Under the pieces are notes generated by a model. The model worked only from the letters and a program-made list of their open reading frames with translations. It made no database searches and had not been told where the DNA came from. The position numbers were made by a program, and so were the translations under genes. From Pyrocephalus nanus (taxonomy: Eukaryota > Chordata > Aves > Passeriformes > Tyrannidae), in NCBI GenBank assembly GCA_038380795.1, contig CM076261.1:35055866-35119865 (forward strand): a stretch of DNA of 64,000 bases. Reading direction: 5' to 3'. Positions within the stretch are counted from its first letter, which is position 1. Every line of letters starts with the position of its first letter. Of this stretch, positions 1 through 11,808 are shown in pieces.

Positions 1-3000
1 GAGATTTTGATTTTTTTAGCTAATAAATATGTATATTATATAGAACAATTTTGATAAAAGCATAAAGTTGTTCTTCTGAAGAGAGGAAAATAATGGTTTT
101 TTTCCTATCATTTTTCTTTTTTAAAGTAGTTTAGAATTAGAGAGTTGTTAGGGACACTGACTATCTACTTGCTATGCATTTATTAGTGTAAGCAGGATTT
201 GGTTAAAAGATCAAAAGCACATTTACACTTGAAATATGGTTTAGACACTTGAAAGTACTACAGTCACCTCTGACCACTTTGATTTAACCAGCTTGGGATA
301 TTCGTGCCAGTTTTCTGTAGTAGTAGGAAGATAGAATAATAGTAGGTAATAATTTAGTAAGTAATTGTATGTTGGTTAAGTCATACTTTGGGCAAGTCTT
401 TATTTTATAGGATGGAGGATCAAAGTTGAAAAATTGGAGCAGGATGGTCTCTTGTAGCTATTGCAACCTACTGCTTCACAGGGGATGTATGCTCAGGGCA
501 GATGGGAACATTTCCGGAAACATCTGTTGTCCATCATTCTTCTGCACAGCAACCCAGATGCTGTTGACAACTTGTACGTTAATCGTGCTGACAATTTGTT
601 CAGTATCTTTCCTGCTGTGACTGACATTCTTCTGGTCATACCATCTATCAGATATAGCATACATTGTGGTCCTGAGAGAGTGGCTCCAACTGTTTTGTTG
701 GCCAATGAACAATGGTAGTCATTAAATCAGTGAAAAAGTTTCTCTACCTAGAATTTATCTTTCAGGAGGAGTTGTTATCTCTTTCCCTGATTCCATGTGA
801 AAATGAAAATTAGGTTCTGAATGGTATGCAGACTAGAAAAATGTTAACTTGCTTTCTATCGTTGGTCTTAGCCTTTTTGCTTTTTCTTTTTAGTGACATT
901 TGCAGATATTTCTCTGACCTTGTGTTTTAAATTTACTTTCATCTCAAGCATAGGACATGAAAGTGCAAAATTATGGATGTATTATTGTATAAATGTCAGG
1001 CTTTTTAGTTTGCAAATGCTGCTATAAAATCTTTACATTCATTGGAAGGTGATTTATATCCCATTACAGGCTTGAATCAACATCTTCCTAATTTTGTAAC
1101 CACAATGAATCAAAGAGATTTGGATATGTGTTAAGGGCAAGGGAGGAAAAAATGTCTAATATTTCTTTAAATCATAGGTTCTCCAAACAATGAGCTAAAC
1201 CACTGGATTTTAATAGATCAATATAGAATTGTTAAACACTATTTAAAAGTCTCCTCTATTGTGATTTAAAAAGAAAAAAATGTGTAGAATGATATCCTTC
1301 TTAAAGACACAAGAATATATGTACAGATATATTATGAGAGGGTAACACATAGTCCTAATGTGACAATTAAGAAAGCCTTGCAGACTAGTTATGATTGGTT
1401 TTAGTACACCATAATTAATGGATTGTTGGTGGGACTCCTGTGGCCAAACGCTAATGAACACAATTTTCATTGGATGGTCAAATGAATAAAAGGAAAACAT
1501 TATATAATGACCTCTGAGTGCTTCCTGAGAAGGGCTGAATATAATCCTAAATTTGTGTAACCTTTAATGCATATATATTCTGAATAACTTGCAAGAACAT
1601 GTAGAACATAAAAGACCAGAAAATATTACATAACTGGAAACAGTGTCTGTACACTGTTAACATACCTAATAATCCAAGTTCTTCTATTCATGTGAATACA
1701 TTTCTTGTCATTCTGTGACACTACTTAGGTAACTAATGCAGTGAATGAAATCTAGTCTCTATAATTGAGTTCAGTTTATGTTAATTAGATTATACTTTGA
1801 CTAATGTAAATTTACAATGCTTCCCACTTAATGATATATTAAAAAAAAAAAAAAAAAGGTTATAGGTTTTTTGTATCATTTGGAAAGACATTCAGAAGGC
1901 CAGACAAAATAATCCCAATGGTAACATAGTAACAAAATGGTAACATAAACTTCACCACAACATCCCTAAAGAATGCACTTGTATGGGACTAACGTATGTT
2001 TTAGAAATATGTCCTGTGCTTAATAACAGACCTTATTATAATTTTTAAAAATGTTTAAAAAAGTTTAAAATCACTGATTTAATCCAAATTTCTCCAGTTT
2101 TATCTCCCCATATTTTTACTGTTACTGTACTCTTTCTAAATAAATTTTAATCTGTTCTTAAATAATTTTAATAATAAACATAGCAAATAATGGTACTTCG
2201 GGGCGACTATATAATTGCTTTCTATTCTGATTCTAATGGTTTAAAAATATTACTAAAATTATATATTTTACAAGTGATCAATCAATAATGATTTGGAGTC
2301 CATTGCAAGTTAGAGGTGAAAAATTAAGCACTTTATACTTTGTGACAGATGTTCTTAATAAATTTACCCCTCTAATAGGGTATTTCATCCCATTGAATGA
2401 TAATATATATGTGTAACAAGATACAGAACATGATTAGTGCTTGTGATGGAAGATTAATGCAGCATTATGGTTCTGCATCTGACCGATCTGCAACAGATGC
2501 ATTAGCAGGAAACAGGTACAGTGTCTGTACCCTGCAAATATTTCTGAAAATATGAAACCATGACTTCCTAAATTTCCAGCTGCAATCAGGCATAACATTT
2601 AAACAATAATAATAATAATAATAATAATAATATGCAATAATAATGTTCTTTAAACTGCAAAGGACATTAAAAATAAACTGCGTGGAGCAGTGAAGCCCTG
2701 GTTTATTAGAGCTATTTATATCATATAATGTCTTTAATTTCTGTTAAGTGGTGCAGAATGCCATGCCATAAAAACATTCATCCATTGAAGAAGGTAGAAA
2801 GTGCAGTAGGCATATAACACTTCAGTCATTTTCATGATTTTGTAAACCTATGTCCAGTAAATATACCTAAAAATAGTACCTTAGCTATGTTTGGTAAGAG
2901 AAAAACAAAACAAAGCAACCGAAACCAACCAACGAATCAAAAAAACCCAAACCAGAAACAAAACCAAAACTGTGATTTTACTTGTGTGTGCTTCTACTTC

Positions 3001-3184
3001 ATGTAAAGCGACTTTGAAAGACTTCATGATTTATGTGTGGGGTTTTTTTCTTTTTTCTTTTTCTATTTCAAAAACTTTAGTTGGTGTCATTTTATTTCTC
3101 TATTGTCACTAATCTGACATTTTCAAATGACAGGGTTAAAGAATTCTTCCAATCCTTTTAAGAAACCAACAAGCACTTTATGTG
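1..3184. other. Non-coding AT-rich region far downstream of CDH10
   Basis: No gene or classified mobile element was recognised. A less AT-rich block at about 425-720 is open in several frames on both strands and may be a degraded transposable element. Low-complexity tracts are a 17-nt A run at 1841-1857, an (AAT)n microsatellite at 2605-2632 and an A/C-rich stretch at about 2901-2970. Confidence 0.7.
2605..2632. repeat. (AAT)n trinucleotide microsatellite
   Basis: About nine uninterrupted AAT units, flanked by related AATAAT sequence up to about 2643. Confidence 0.95.
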
Positions 3185-3490
3185 TGTATATTGGGTTTGC
3201 ATGGCAAGGTTTTGGCAGTGGAAGGGCTACAGGGATGGCTTCTCTGAAAAGCTGCAAGAAGCTTCCCCCATGTCCAATGGAGGCAATGGCAGACGGCTCC
3301 AAGATGGACCTGCCACTGGCCAAGGTCCGCAGACCCTGATGGTGATGCCTCACCCTGATGCTGATGTCGCAGACCCCATCACTAACAGTGGTAGCACCTC
3401 TCATTTAAGAAGGGAAAAAAGTTGCTGTGCAGGAACAATTGGAGCCTGAGAAGATGGGAGTGAGAATATGTGAGAGAAATAACTCTCAGG
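3185..3490 (+). mobile_element. Truncated avian endogenous retrovirus LTR, 5' part
   Basis: Begins with TG and a TATTGGGTTTGCATGGCAAGG opening that recurs across bird genomes as the start of an ERV LTR. It continues through a GGCTTCTCTGAAAAGCTGC block and a CTCCAAGATGGACCTGCCAC block. The same sequence, in reverse orientation, forms the distal half of the element at 5007-5861, with clear similarity up to the GAGTGAGAATA...AACTCT stretch near 3485. Similarity is then lost, so this copy is 3'-truncated. No retroviral coding sequence is attached. Confidence 0.7.
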
Positions 3491-4149
3491 CATGAACATG
3501 TTGAAAGAGTAAAGCATGGAACAAAGAGTTCTACGAAAGGTGCTTCTGTCACTTCTGTATTCTGGTGTAAGGGTGCTCAACCAATACTATCAACAGCATA
3601 CACTGCAGCTATACACTGAGGTGTAAAGGTGGACTAAGTAAAACATTGTGATAGTTATTTACTTTAAAACTTTTTTTAACATTTAAGTATGTGCACAAAC
3701 CATCACTTGCAGGGGTGAACAGCTCCTGTGCATCCTGCAGCAGAGGAGAGAATCACGGCAATTAGGGTGAATTTCTAGAGCCAGGGAAACCACCAGAGAG
3801 CACTGAGACCCATGTGGAACCAGCAGCTTGCCCTAGAGTGGTGCCTTAGTGTGGGCAGATCAAACAGTGACAGCTCCTGCTCCCACACTATCATAAGTGG
3901 CCCATAGGGAGTGCGAGCGAGCAGGAGCACAGTGAGCAGAGCAAGCAAACAGGACATATACCCATGCTATTGCTTTTATCTGCTCCAGTGTCTGTGGGCT
4001 CTCCCTCCAGAGGAGATGTGCCAGTGACTGGCCATTGTGGGGCCAGACTAGAGGCTCCAGGGACTGGAAACTCCAGGGGCACAGTGTGGAGCAGTTCACT
4101 TTGCAGAACTGGCCCTGTACCCCCAACCGTATACTCACACTTTAGTTGT
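3491..4149. other. GC-moderate unassigned sequence between LTR and CR1 fragments
   Basis: GC content is near 50% in the 3690-4130 part, unlike the surrounding AT-rich DNA, which suggests repeat-derived material. It may be a more 5' part of the CR1 that starts to be recognisable at about 4150, or retroviral internal sequence. Minus-strand frames of 92 and 110 codons across it have no recognisable family. Confidence 0.5.
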
Positions 4150-4417
4150 TTTGAGCCATTAATCATTTTCTCCAGTCTCTTACACATCTGAAAGACAACA
4201 CAGTCACTGGTCACAGCCAGCATGCCTTAATGAAGGGAAAGTCCTGCTTGCAAAATTAATTTCCTTTAATGACAAATTAACCCACCTAGTTGATCAAGGG
4301 AAGCCAGTTGATGTAATCCTTTTGGATTTCAGTAAGGCTTTCAATACTGTCTCTTACAGGATCCTTCTGGATAAAATGTCCAGCACACAGCTGGATAAAC
4401 ACATTGTGGTGGGTGAG

Positions 4418-4855
4418 TGTAGGTGTAGAAAACCTTTGAAGAAATATTGAGAAGGGAGAGGTTAGCTCAAGGAAACTTTTGCTGCCAGGTGAAAGACTTA
4501 ATGTGGGAAGAAATTTTTTCTCATGCAGGGGGCTGTGGATGTTCTCTTTATCTGCCTGTCAGGAGGTAACTCCCTTGCTATAAGTGATAAAATTCTTACA
4601 GACATGCCTGGAGGCTCCTACAGGGGGGCCAGGCAGGCCATAAAGCACAGGGAAAAACACAGCCTGGGGTTTTATTGTGCATGTGAAAGGTGGTGTTATA
4701 AAAGCACCAAAATGGGTTTCTGCTTTTGCCTTTTTGGTCAACTGTCTTGATCATTTAGATATATTGCAGTGTTCTTCACTGTTAAATTTTCTTTAAAGCT
4801 TTAGCTGCAGCCTGGTGCCTGGGATTTCCTGCATGCATATCAAGCTATATAGTCA
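4418..4855. mobile_element. Unclassified ~438 bp insertion inside the CR1 copy
   Basis: CR1 homology stops at GGTGGGTGAG (to 4417) and resumes at GCAACGAGCACATGG (from 4856). The intervening sequence begins TGTAGGTG and ends TAGTCA, so it has TG...CA ends like an LTR. No clear target-site duplication, poly(A) signal or coding sequence was seen. It could be a solo LTR of an unrecognised family or a replacement by other means. Confidence 0.45.
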
Positions 4856-5006
4856 GCAACGAGCACATGGTTTGGGCACAAAGGGTCGTAGTCAATGAGG
4901 CTATATCAGGCTGGTGACGAGACACTAATGGAATTTCACAGGGGTCCATCTTAGGCCCAGTTCTCTTCAATATCTTGGATGCAGGACTTGACAGTATAAA
5001 TGATGG

Positions 5007-5861
5007 ATTGACCTTGGCTGGATGCTAAGTTTGGAGCACCCACCAAAGCCACTCTACTGCTCCCCTCCGCAACTGAGCAGGGGAGAGAAAACATTACAAA
5101 TGGTTCATGAGCTAAGAACAGGGAGAGATCACTCACTGGTTACTGTCATAGGCAAAACATGAGGATAATAATTGAATTTATTACCAAAAAAAATCATAAC
5201 AGGATAATAAGAAGTAAAATAAATCGTAAAAACACCTTTCCCCACTCCTTCTCTTCCCCAGGCTCTACCTCCTCCCCCCACAGTGGCACAGGCAGATAGG
5301 AAGCAGGAGTTATGGTCAGTTCATCACAGGTGTTTCTGCTGCTGATCAAGGAGAGGAGTCTTTCCCCTGCTCCAGAGTGAGGTCCTTTCCACAGGAGATA
5401 ATCTTCTACAAACTTCTCCAGTGTGACTCCATCCCATGGGTTCTTCACAAACTGCTCCAGCGTGGGTCCCTTTCTGTGGGGTGCTGTCCTTTAAGAATAG
5501 CTTGCTCCAGCATGGGCTTCCCACAGTATCATGGCTATTTTTTGGTCATCCACCTGCTCCAGCGTGTGTCTCCTCCACTGACCTTGGTGTCTGCAGAGTT
5601 GTTCTTTGCATGTATTCTCACTCCCCTCTTTTCTGAGTGCAATTATTTCTGTGTAATAACTTTTTTTTCTCCTTATTAAAAATATTATCATAGAGGTGCT
5701 ACACAATCACTGATTAGTTCGGCCTTGGCCAGAAGTGGATCCATCCTGGAGCGAGCTGGCATTGGCTCTGTTGGACACAGGGGAAGCTCCTGGCAACTTC
5801 TCACAAAAGTCACCCCTGTAGACCCCCTGAAACCAAAACCCAGCCACACAAACCCAATACA
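5007..5861 (-). mobile_element. Solo LTR of an avian endogenous retrovirus inserted in CR1
   Basis: In minus orientation it begins TGTATTGGGTTTG (5861 downward). It carries the same first 300 nt as the plus-strand fragment at 3185-3490, then a central section with repeated CTGGAGCA-type units (TGCTCCAG on the plus strand), and ends near the GGTCAA at about 5008-5013. A minus-strand AATAAA lies at 5182-5177. It interrupts the CR1 reverse transcriptase between ILGPVLFN...D and the downstream LSKF-like segment. The exact left end and target-site duplication could not be fixed; TATA flanks both sides loosely. No gag, pol or env is present. Confidence 0.75.
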
Positions 5862-7673
5862 TATACTAAGTTTGTGATGACACTAAATTGGGAGAAACTG
5901 TTGAGTTCTTCAAAGACAGGGAGAGACCTGAACAATTTAGAGGGCTGACTAATCACCATCCACGTGAAGTTTAACAAGGGCAAGTGCTAGATTCTGCACC
6001 TAAGGTGGGCCAACACTAGATGTATGTACAGACTGGGGAAAGCAGTGCCATGGAAAGGGACCTGGGGTCCTGGTTGATGGCATGTTGAATCTTAGTCAGC
6101 TGTGCCCTGGCAGCCAAGAGGGCCAGCTGTGTCCTGGGGGCATCAGGCAAAGCATCACTAGCCAGGTGAGGGAGGGGATTGTCCTGCTCTGCTCTGCAAT
6201 GGTAAAGCCTGAAGTCCTGTGTATAACTTCGGGTGCAACAATACAAGAAGGACATAAAGCTACTAGAAGTGTCCAAAGAAGGGCTGTGAAGATGATTTTT
6301 AGGCTCATAGTCTTTTGCTAAAATCCTAAAATCCTAAAGTGGGTTTTTTTTTAATTATTTTGAATAACATTCATATAGAAGTCAGGGTAATTTTATGATC
6401 TCAAATGTTAATTTAATGTATTTGAGGATACTAATGTTAGTTCATGATTCATTTCTTCAATATAGCCACCGTCAAAGATCTTTGTAAGAGTGTGAAACTT
6501 GCTTCCTTTTTTAAAAATTCTTATTTCTTTTTCCCCATCCCTTTACAGTTTTCAGTATAATTTGTGAATACCCTTAGTTATTTGATTCTATGTATGGCAC
6601 AGTAAAAATAAAACTAGGGTGTAAAGAAAAACAAAAAAAACAAAACAAAAGAAACAATGTGTTCTTATGGAAGACTGATGAAATATAGTTACTTCAATTT
6701 TTTTTAACTTATATTTCACAGCTGATCTGCAATAAAGCTTTAGAGTGTATTCCAGACTTGATTTTGGTATGTTAATTCATTTTGCTTAGTTTTTTTCTCC
6801 ATAGACCTTTACATTTTAAAATATCATTACTATAACACCATTTAGTATTTAAAGAATCTATCTCACAGCTGAATTTGAACCTAGAGTGCTTCTTATTCTG
6901 CTATGCATTTATGCTTGGCTGTGAATATGATGGGTTTGAATCTGTTTTCTAGTTTAGACCAGCTCCATTACATTCAGATTACTTCATATTTCTACCATGA
7001 CATTAAATCCTTTGCTGTAATGGTGCTCATTACTTGAAACAATTTATACAAGTATCTTTTTCCGTAACACTGTTTTTAATTTCAGTAATGCATTTTTCCC
7101 CAGATATGAATGCCAAAGCCTTTATTTCAGTTTGCTTTATTGTTCCTGTGAAGGAAATGAAAGCATTTGGGAAATCATTACAAGGAGCCAAACTTTTGTC
7201 ATAACTGGGTGAACAACAATAGGATTTCCATCACTTTTTCTCTTCACAGAATATTTAGAAGAGTTTTGGAGGAACAGGGATACTTTTAGCCTAATATAGG
7301 ATATAAATGATATAGGGCTAGTTAGGAAACACAAAACTGAGGTTATATTTTGGTATTGATGACAGTAATAAGATCCACAAAAGTTTTCAGGAGCAACTCT
7401 GAAGGTGAGAAGCAGAAGACAAAATAGATGGATTTAGTTCTATGAGTTTTCCTACTAAATACACTGAGTAGGATGAACAATGTCAAACTTCCTTAGAAAC
7501 TTTGAATATTTCTTGTTGCCCTCTTGACGGGAAGGTGAATTCCTGCCATCATCGATCATTCAAATTAAGTGAACCCTCCCACCAACTAAGCCACAAAGTC
7601 AACAGCTCTCTTGATAAAGATAATTTTTTGGTTTTTTACATAATTCACCCAGGGAAGCATAATTGTTATTCAC

Positions 7674-7711
7674 AAAAAAAAAAAAAAAAAAAAAAAAAAA
7701 GAAAAAAAAAA
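7674..7711. repeat. Poly(A) tract with one G interruption
   Basis: A run of 27 A, a G, then 10 A. No retrotransposed gene sequence was recognised immediately upstream, so a processed pseudogene is not supported. Confidence 0.95.
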
Positions 7712-8848
7712 GATAGAAAAGTTGTTTGTGAAATATTCTCTGAAAGATAAGCAGAGAAAGTTTGATTCAGAAATTGGATATTTTAAAATTAGAAGTAATT
7801 AAACTTATACTTTTTGTTCTATGTTCTGTTTAGAATAGTTTCAAATTAACTTTTGGTGGAGAGCTCTATTATCAGAAATCTTTGACGGTTTTATAAAGCA
7901 ACAAGAATTAAGAAATCAGTGTCTGCCTTTTACTTTCCGTTATACCTTTTGAACCCATAAACAGTCACAAACAAATTTCTCAAAGATATAAAGGTCTTGG
8001 GAAGACAAATAAAAAAGAGAGAGACATATGAGACCTCAAGAACAATGCCCAGTCTGTTACATGGTGTCTCTTGATCGGGAAAGAAAATGTAGGTACTTAG
8101 ATAGAAATGGGTGGAACAGATGTTGGAAGAAATGCAGGAAAAATGAGTGGGAGGGACAAGGTCTTTGCAAAATGAAGAAGAGAACGATGAGCAATTTTGT
8201 TATATCTAGAAAATTAAGTTTAATTATTTCATATGCCCTTAGAACAGCTTCTTTATTGTTGGGAAAAAAATGTACTGAAGCTGCTCTGAAATATGAAGTC
8301 AATCACAATAAGCTTTAATAAGACAGGTACTTTCCATTTTATGGGAATCATTTTATGATCCTGGGCCTTCAACCAAGATTTTCAGCAGTTATTACTCATG
8401 TTATGATTTTTATTATTTTAGTAGTCACTAATAATTGTTGTAAAGGACCTATTTTTCAGCAATTACTAAACACAGCCATTGAAATGCAAGACCCTTTTTT
8501 TTTTTTTTTTAAAGTGAAGCAGGGTAAAGTAAGAGGAAATAGAAGAGAGGAAACTGACAGATTACAGGTAGAATTGTTTCCTACTTTCAGCCATTGTCAT
8601 GAGAAAATTTATAGGATTAGTTACTGTCAGATGAACCACATTCTGCTGTTATGTTCATTGCATAATTGTCTTCTGTAATAATTCCGATTCTTTAATTGAT
8701 GAAATATTCCTAGGAGACATGGTTGTACAATATACTGCCTACAACTACACTTAGCAGTTATCTTCAAGTGTTTTCTTCCTTATTATTTATTTTTAATTAA
8801 AAGAATAAATAATTAAGTAGTTCTCAGATTTTCAGTGTAAGTACTTAA

Positions 8849-8911
8849 TAGTGTAAGATATAGTCTTGAAATTGCTGTTATAGTGTAAGATATAATCTTG
8901 AAGTGCTGTTT
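8849..8911. repeat. Tandem duplication of a ~32 bp unit
   Basis: Two adjacent copies of a unit starting TAGTGTAAGATATA, at 8849-8880 and 8881-8911, differ at a few positions. Confidence 0.9.
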
Positions 8912-10998
8912 GCAACATAAATTGGAAGATAAAATAAATTACCTGGTATTTTGATAAGTAAAAAAAGAACAAAGGATTGAAAACACTGCTAGGGTAATCA
9001 TATCTAGTTACTTAATTGTCAATCAGTCCATAAAGCTGCATAATATCTTTCATAAATCTCAAGAAAAAACTCAACAGAGCCATATCAAAGTAATACATTA
9101 TTAAATGAAGTGCAGTACAAACACTAGAAGTCTCTTCTTACAAATACTAGATGGTTAGGGTTAAAGTCTACTGTTTTCTAGTGCAGTGCTTTTGTGTCTA
9201 TAGCAATAAATAATGAGTTAGGTTCCTAAAATGTGCTACTGCTGTCTGGTCTCACCCACTTGGCTTCTTTGAGTTTCAGGAAAAGGTCTCATGCAACTTG
9301 AATATTTCTGTAGCCTGTGTTTTGTATATTATTTTGTATTAGATTTCTGTATGTACTTACAGGTTAATACAGAGAAAAGCAATATCCTGTATGAATAGAT
9401 ATGAAGGGAAAGAAAAAATAATTTAAAAAAATTAAGAGGCTTAGATTGATTGTACTTTTATTAGTTGTGTAGCCTTTGGTCATAATTATGATGAAGTCAA
9501 ACTGTTCTATGTATATGTTGGTGAAGAAGGCATACTCATGAATAAGATACTTAAAGAATTTCTGAGTATCTCTGTTTTATTCTCACTCTGGTGATTGTGC
9601 TTTAGTTTTCAAGTAATTTCATTTCTATCTCTCTTTGTTGTACATTTGCTGAATGTGTGTAATGGGAATAAATGTATTTCCAACAAGCTGGTTTTGGAAA
9701 CAATTACTGGAGAAAAGGGTTCCTTTGGAGGATAGCTTTTAATGGAAGATTATGCCCTGAATACACATCGGGCTGTACACATCACACTTGGCCAATCCAA
9801 GTGAAGGATGTCTGCTATTCTTAGGGGAAATATTACCTCTTTTCTTCCCTTTATAAAAAGAACCTTAGAAAGGAAACCATGAAAGGTACTGGATGCTGAA
9901 GTCTGTTTAAAAAAAAGACTTGTAACTGTGTACTCTATTTAATCACCCATTTTGTCTCTAGAGGCACAGGAAATGGATTCCTATGTATCCATTCAGGGAG
10001 GATAAAGTCATGAGGGAGACTTGTACACTATATGACACTGCGTTACCATTTTCTACAAAGTAATATGGGAAGAGTTTGACTTCATTCTTGGACACCTGAA
10101 CTATAAAAGTTCCTGATCTCTAATAAAATATTAGGCTTTATATAATTGAGAAATGTTTCTCAACATTTAATTTTTAAATTGGCCTCATGAAATAACAAGA
10201 ATTTGTTCGATTACACTTTTTGTTGCTTTTATTTTCTTCTAATTCATTGTGCTCCATGAATCTTGTTTTTAAATGCCTGCTTTTTTTCTTTTTTTTTTTT
10301 CCTTGAAAACATATTCTATCATATTAATTCTTCATAGAAAAGAAGTTAGAGCTGCATTTGAGACTGGACAAAATGTTAAAATATTTTCTCATTATTATGA
10401 ATAAAACATGAATAAAGAAAATTTTTTAAAAATTAATAACCTAAGATATCTTCTGGTGCAAATATTCAGCATCTATAAGGATGCTATATAGCTCTCCTTT
10501 ATTACACATAATCACTAACATCTCTATGCTGTGATGTACAGTATGCATTGTAACAGCTTATTTCATAGTCAGGAAAGTACTTATTGCTCTTCCATCTCAT
10601 AAACATCTACTACATATCTTATATATGTCTTATGCAGTAACCATTACAGAATTGCTGTACATATCTTATTCATATTGCAATAACCATTTGAAAGATTATA
10701 TGTCTTATTAATACATCAATAATAATGAAAATATTTAATATTAAGAAAGGTGCACAAAGATGCCATTATAATATACAGTCCTAGCATTTGATATACATAG
10801 TATAACTATTATAATGTAGAAATAAAAAGAAAATTTTGGTCCATAAATACAGCAGACATATTTTTATGTAATGTGAAGAGTAGTTTGAAAGAATTTCTAC
10901 TATCCAGCAAAGCTTAAAAGCTGAATTAAGATGTATGCTATGCTTAGGTAAATATACTTCACATCTAGATTGCTTAATCAGCAAGCAAATTTCCTGTA

Positions 10999-11242
10999 AT
11001 CATAGAATTGTTTACATTGAAAAAGACTTTATTATCATCAAGTTCAACATTGACAAGTTCACTACTAAACCATTTCCCTTAGTACCATATCTAATGTCTT
11101 AAATACCTACAATGATGATGACTCCACCACTTCCCTGTGCAACCTGTTTCAGTGTTCAATAAACCTTTCAGTGAAGAAATGTTATGTAATATAAAATCTA
11201 AACTTCGCCTGGTACAACCTGAGGAAGTTTTCTCTTGTCCTG
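10999..11242 (-). mobile_element. CR1 LINE 3' part (distal to LTR insertion)
   Basis: On the minus strand this is the CR1 tail: a CATTCTATG-like end near 10999, and the 3' UTR and ORF2 C-terminal region. The plus-strand phrase GACTCCACCACTTCCCTGTG at about 11120 is the reverse complement of the CR1 sequence seen also at 18959. It stops at TCTTGTCCTG, where the LTR of 11243-11808 is inserted. The same element resumes at 11809. Confidence 0.88.
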
Positions 11243-11808
11243 TGTGCTGGTTTTGGCTGGAGTAGAATTAATTTTCTTCACAGTGACTAGTGTGGGGCTG
11301 TGTTTTAAGTTTTTACTGAACACAGGGTTGATAATATAGAAATGTTCTTGTTATTGCTGAGCAGTGCCCACACAGAGCCAAGGCCTTTTCTGCTTTTTGT
11401 ACTGCCATGCTGGCAAGGAAGTTGGAGGTACATTGGAGGTTGGGATGAGACACAGCCAGGACAGGTGACCCAAACTGACCAAAGGGGTATGCCAGAAAGA
11501 GGAAAGGGGAGGGGTGAGGGGATGCTTAAAGTGATGAAGTTTGTCTTCCCAAGGCAGTGTTACAGGTAATGGGGCCCTGCTCTCCCAGAGATGACTGAAC
11601 ACCTGCCAGCCTGTGGAAAGCAGAAAATTAATTCCTTGTTTTGCTTCGTTTGTATGCACAGCTTTTGCTTTTCCTATTAAACTGTCTGTATCTCAACCCA
11701 TGAGTTTTCCAGCTTTTACCATTCCTATTCTATTTCCGATCCCTCTGGTGAGGAAGTGAGTCAGTGCCTGTGTGGGGCTTGGCTGCTGGCTGGAGTTAAA
11801 CCACAACA
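11243..11808 (+). mobile_element. Solo LTR, avian ERVL-type, with 5-bp target-site duplication
   Basis: Runs from TGCTGGTTTTGGCTGG to TTAAACCACAACA, TG...CA ended and 566 nt long. It is flanked on both sides by TCCTG (11238-11242 and 11809-11813). The central part matches a very common bird LTR I recall: GAGCAGTGCCCACACAGAG, CCAAACTGACCAAAGG, GATGACTGAACACCTGCC. The polyadenylation signal ATTAAA is at 11676-11681, before CTGTCTGTATCTCAACCCA, so transcription orientation is plus. A 5-bp duplication fits the ERVL class. No internal retroviral sequence remains, consistent with LTR-LTR recombination. It lies inside a CR1 copy. Confidence 0.88.

Larger units (their letters stand above)
4150..6310 (+). 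mobile_element. CR1 LINE reverse-transcriptase region, interrupted by two insertions
   Basis: CR1 ORF2 reverse-transcriptase sequence reads across frames on the plus strand. Recognisable parts are a KGKSCL-like segment (about 4235), a LVDQGKPVDVILLDFSKAF-like segment (about 4285-4345), a ILGPVLFN-like segment (about 4945-4970) and, further on, VQRRAVKMI (about 6270-6300). The order is colinear, so the pieces at about 4150-4417, 4856-5006 and 5862-6310 are one copy split by an unclassified insertion (4418-4855) and a reverse-oriented LTR (5007-5861). Frameshifts and stops are frequent, and the element is dead. Both the 5' part and the 3' tail are absent. Confidence 0.85.
6311..10998. other. 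Non-coding AT-rich region
   Basis: No gene or mobile element was recognised. Notable minor features are an A-rich tract at 7674-7711 and a T run at 8494-8510. There is also a tandem duplication at 8849-8911 and a weak tandem duplication of about 47 nt near 10612-10700. All open frames are short and without family resemblance. Confidence 0.75.

Noticed and set aside
3185..5861. The two LTR copies as the ends of one provirus
   Set aside because: They are in opposite orientations, one is truncated, and the sequence between them is CR1 and unassigned DNA, not retroviral gag, pol or env.
7674..7711. Long poly(A) tract as the end of a processed pseudogene
   Set aside because: No spliced-gene sequence, and no flanking duplication, was recognised upstream.
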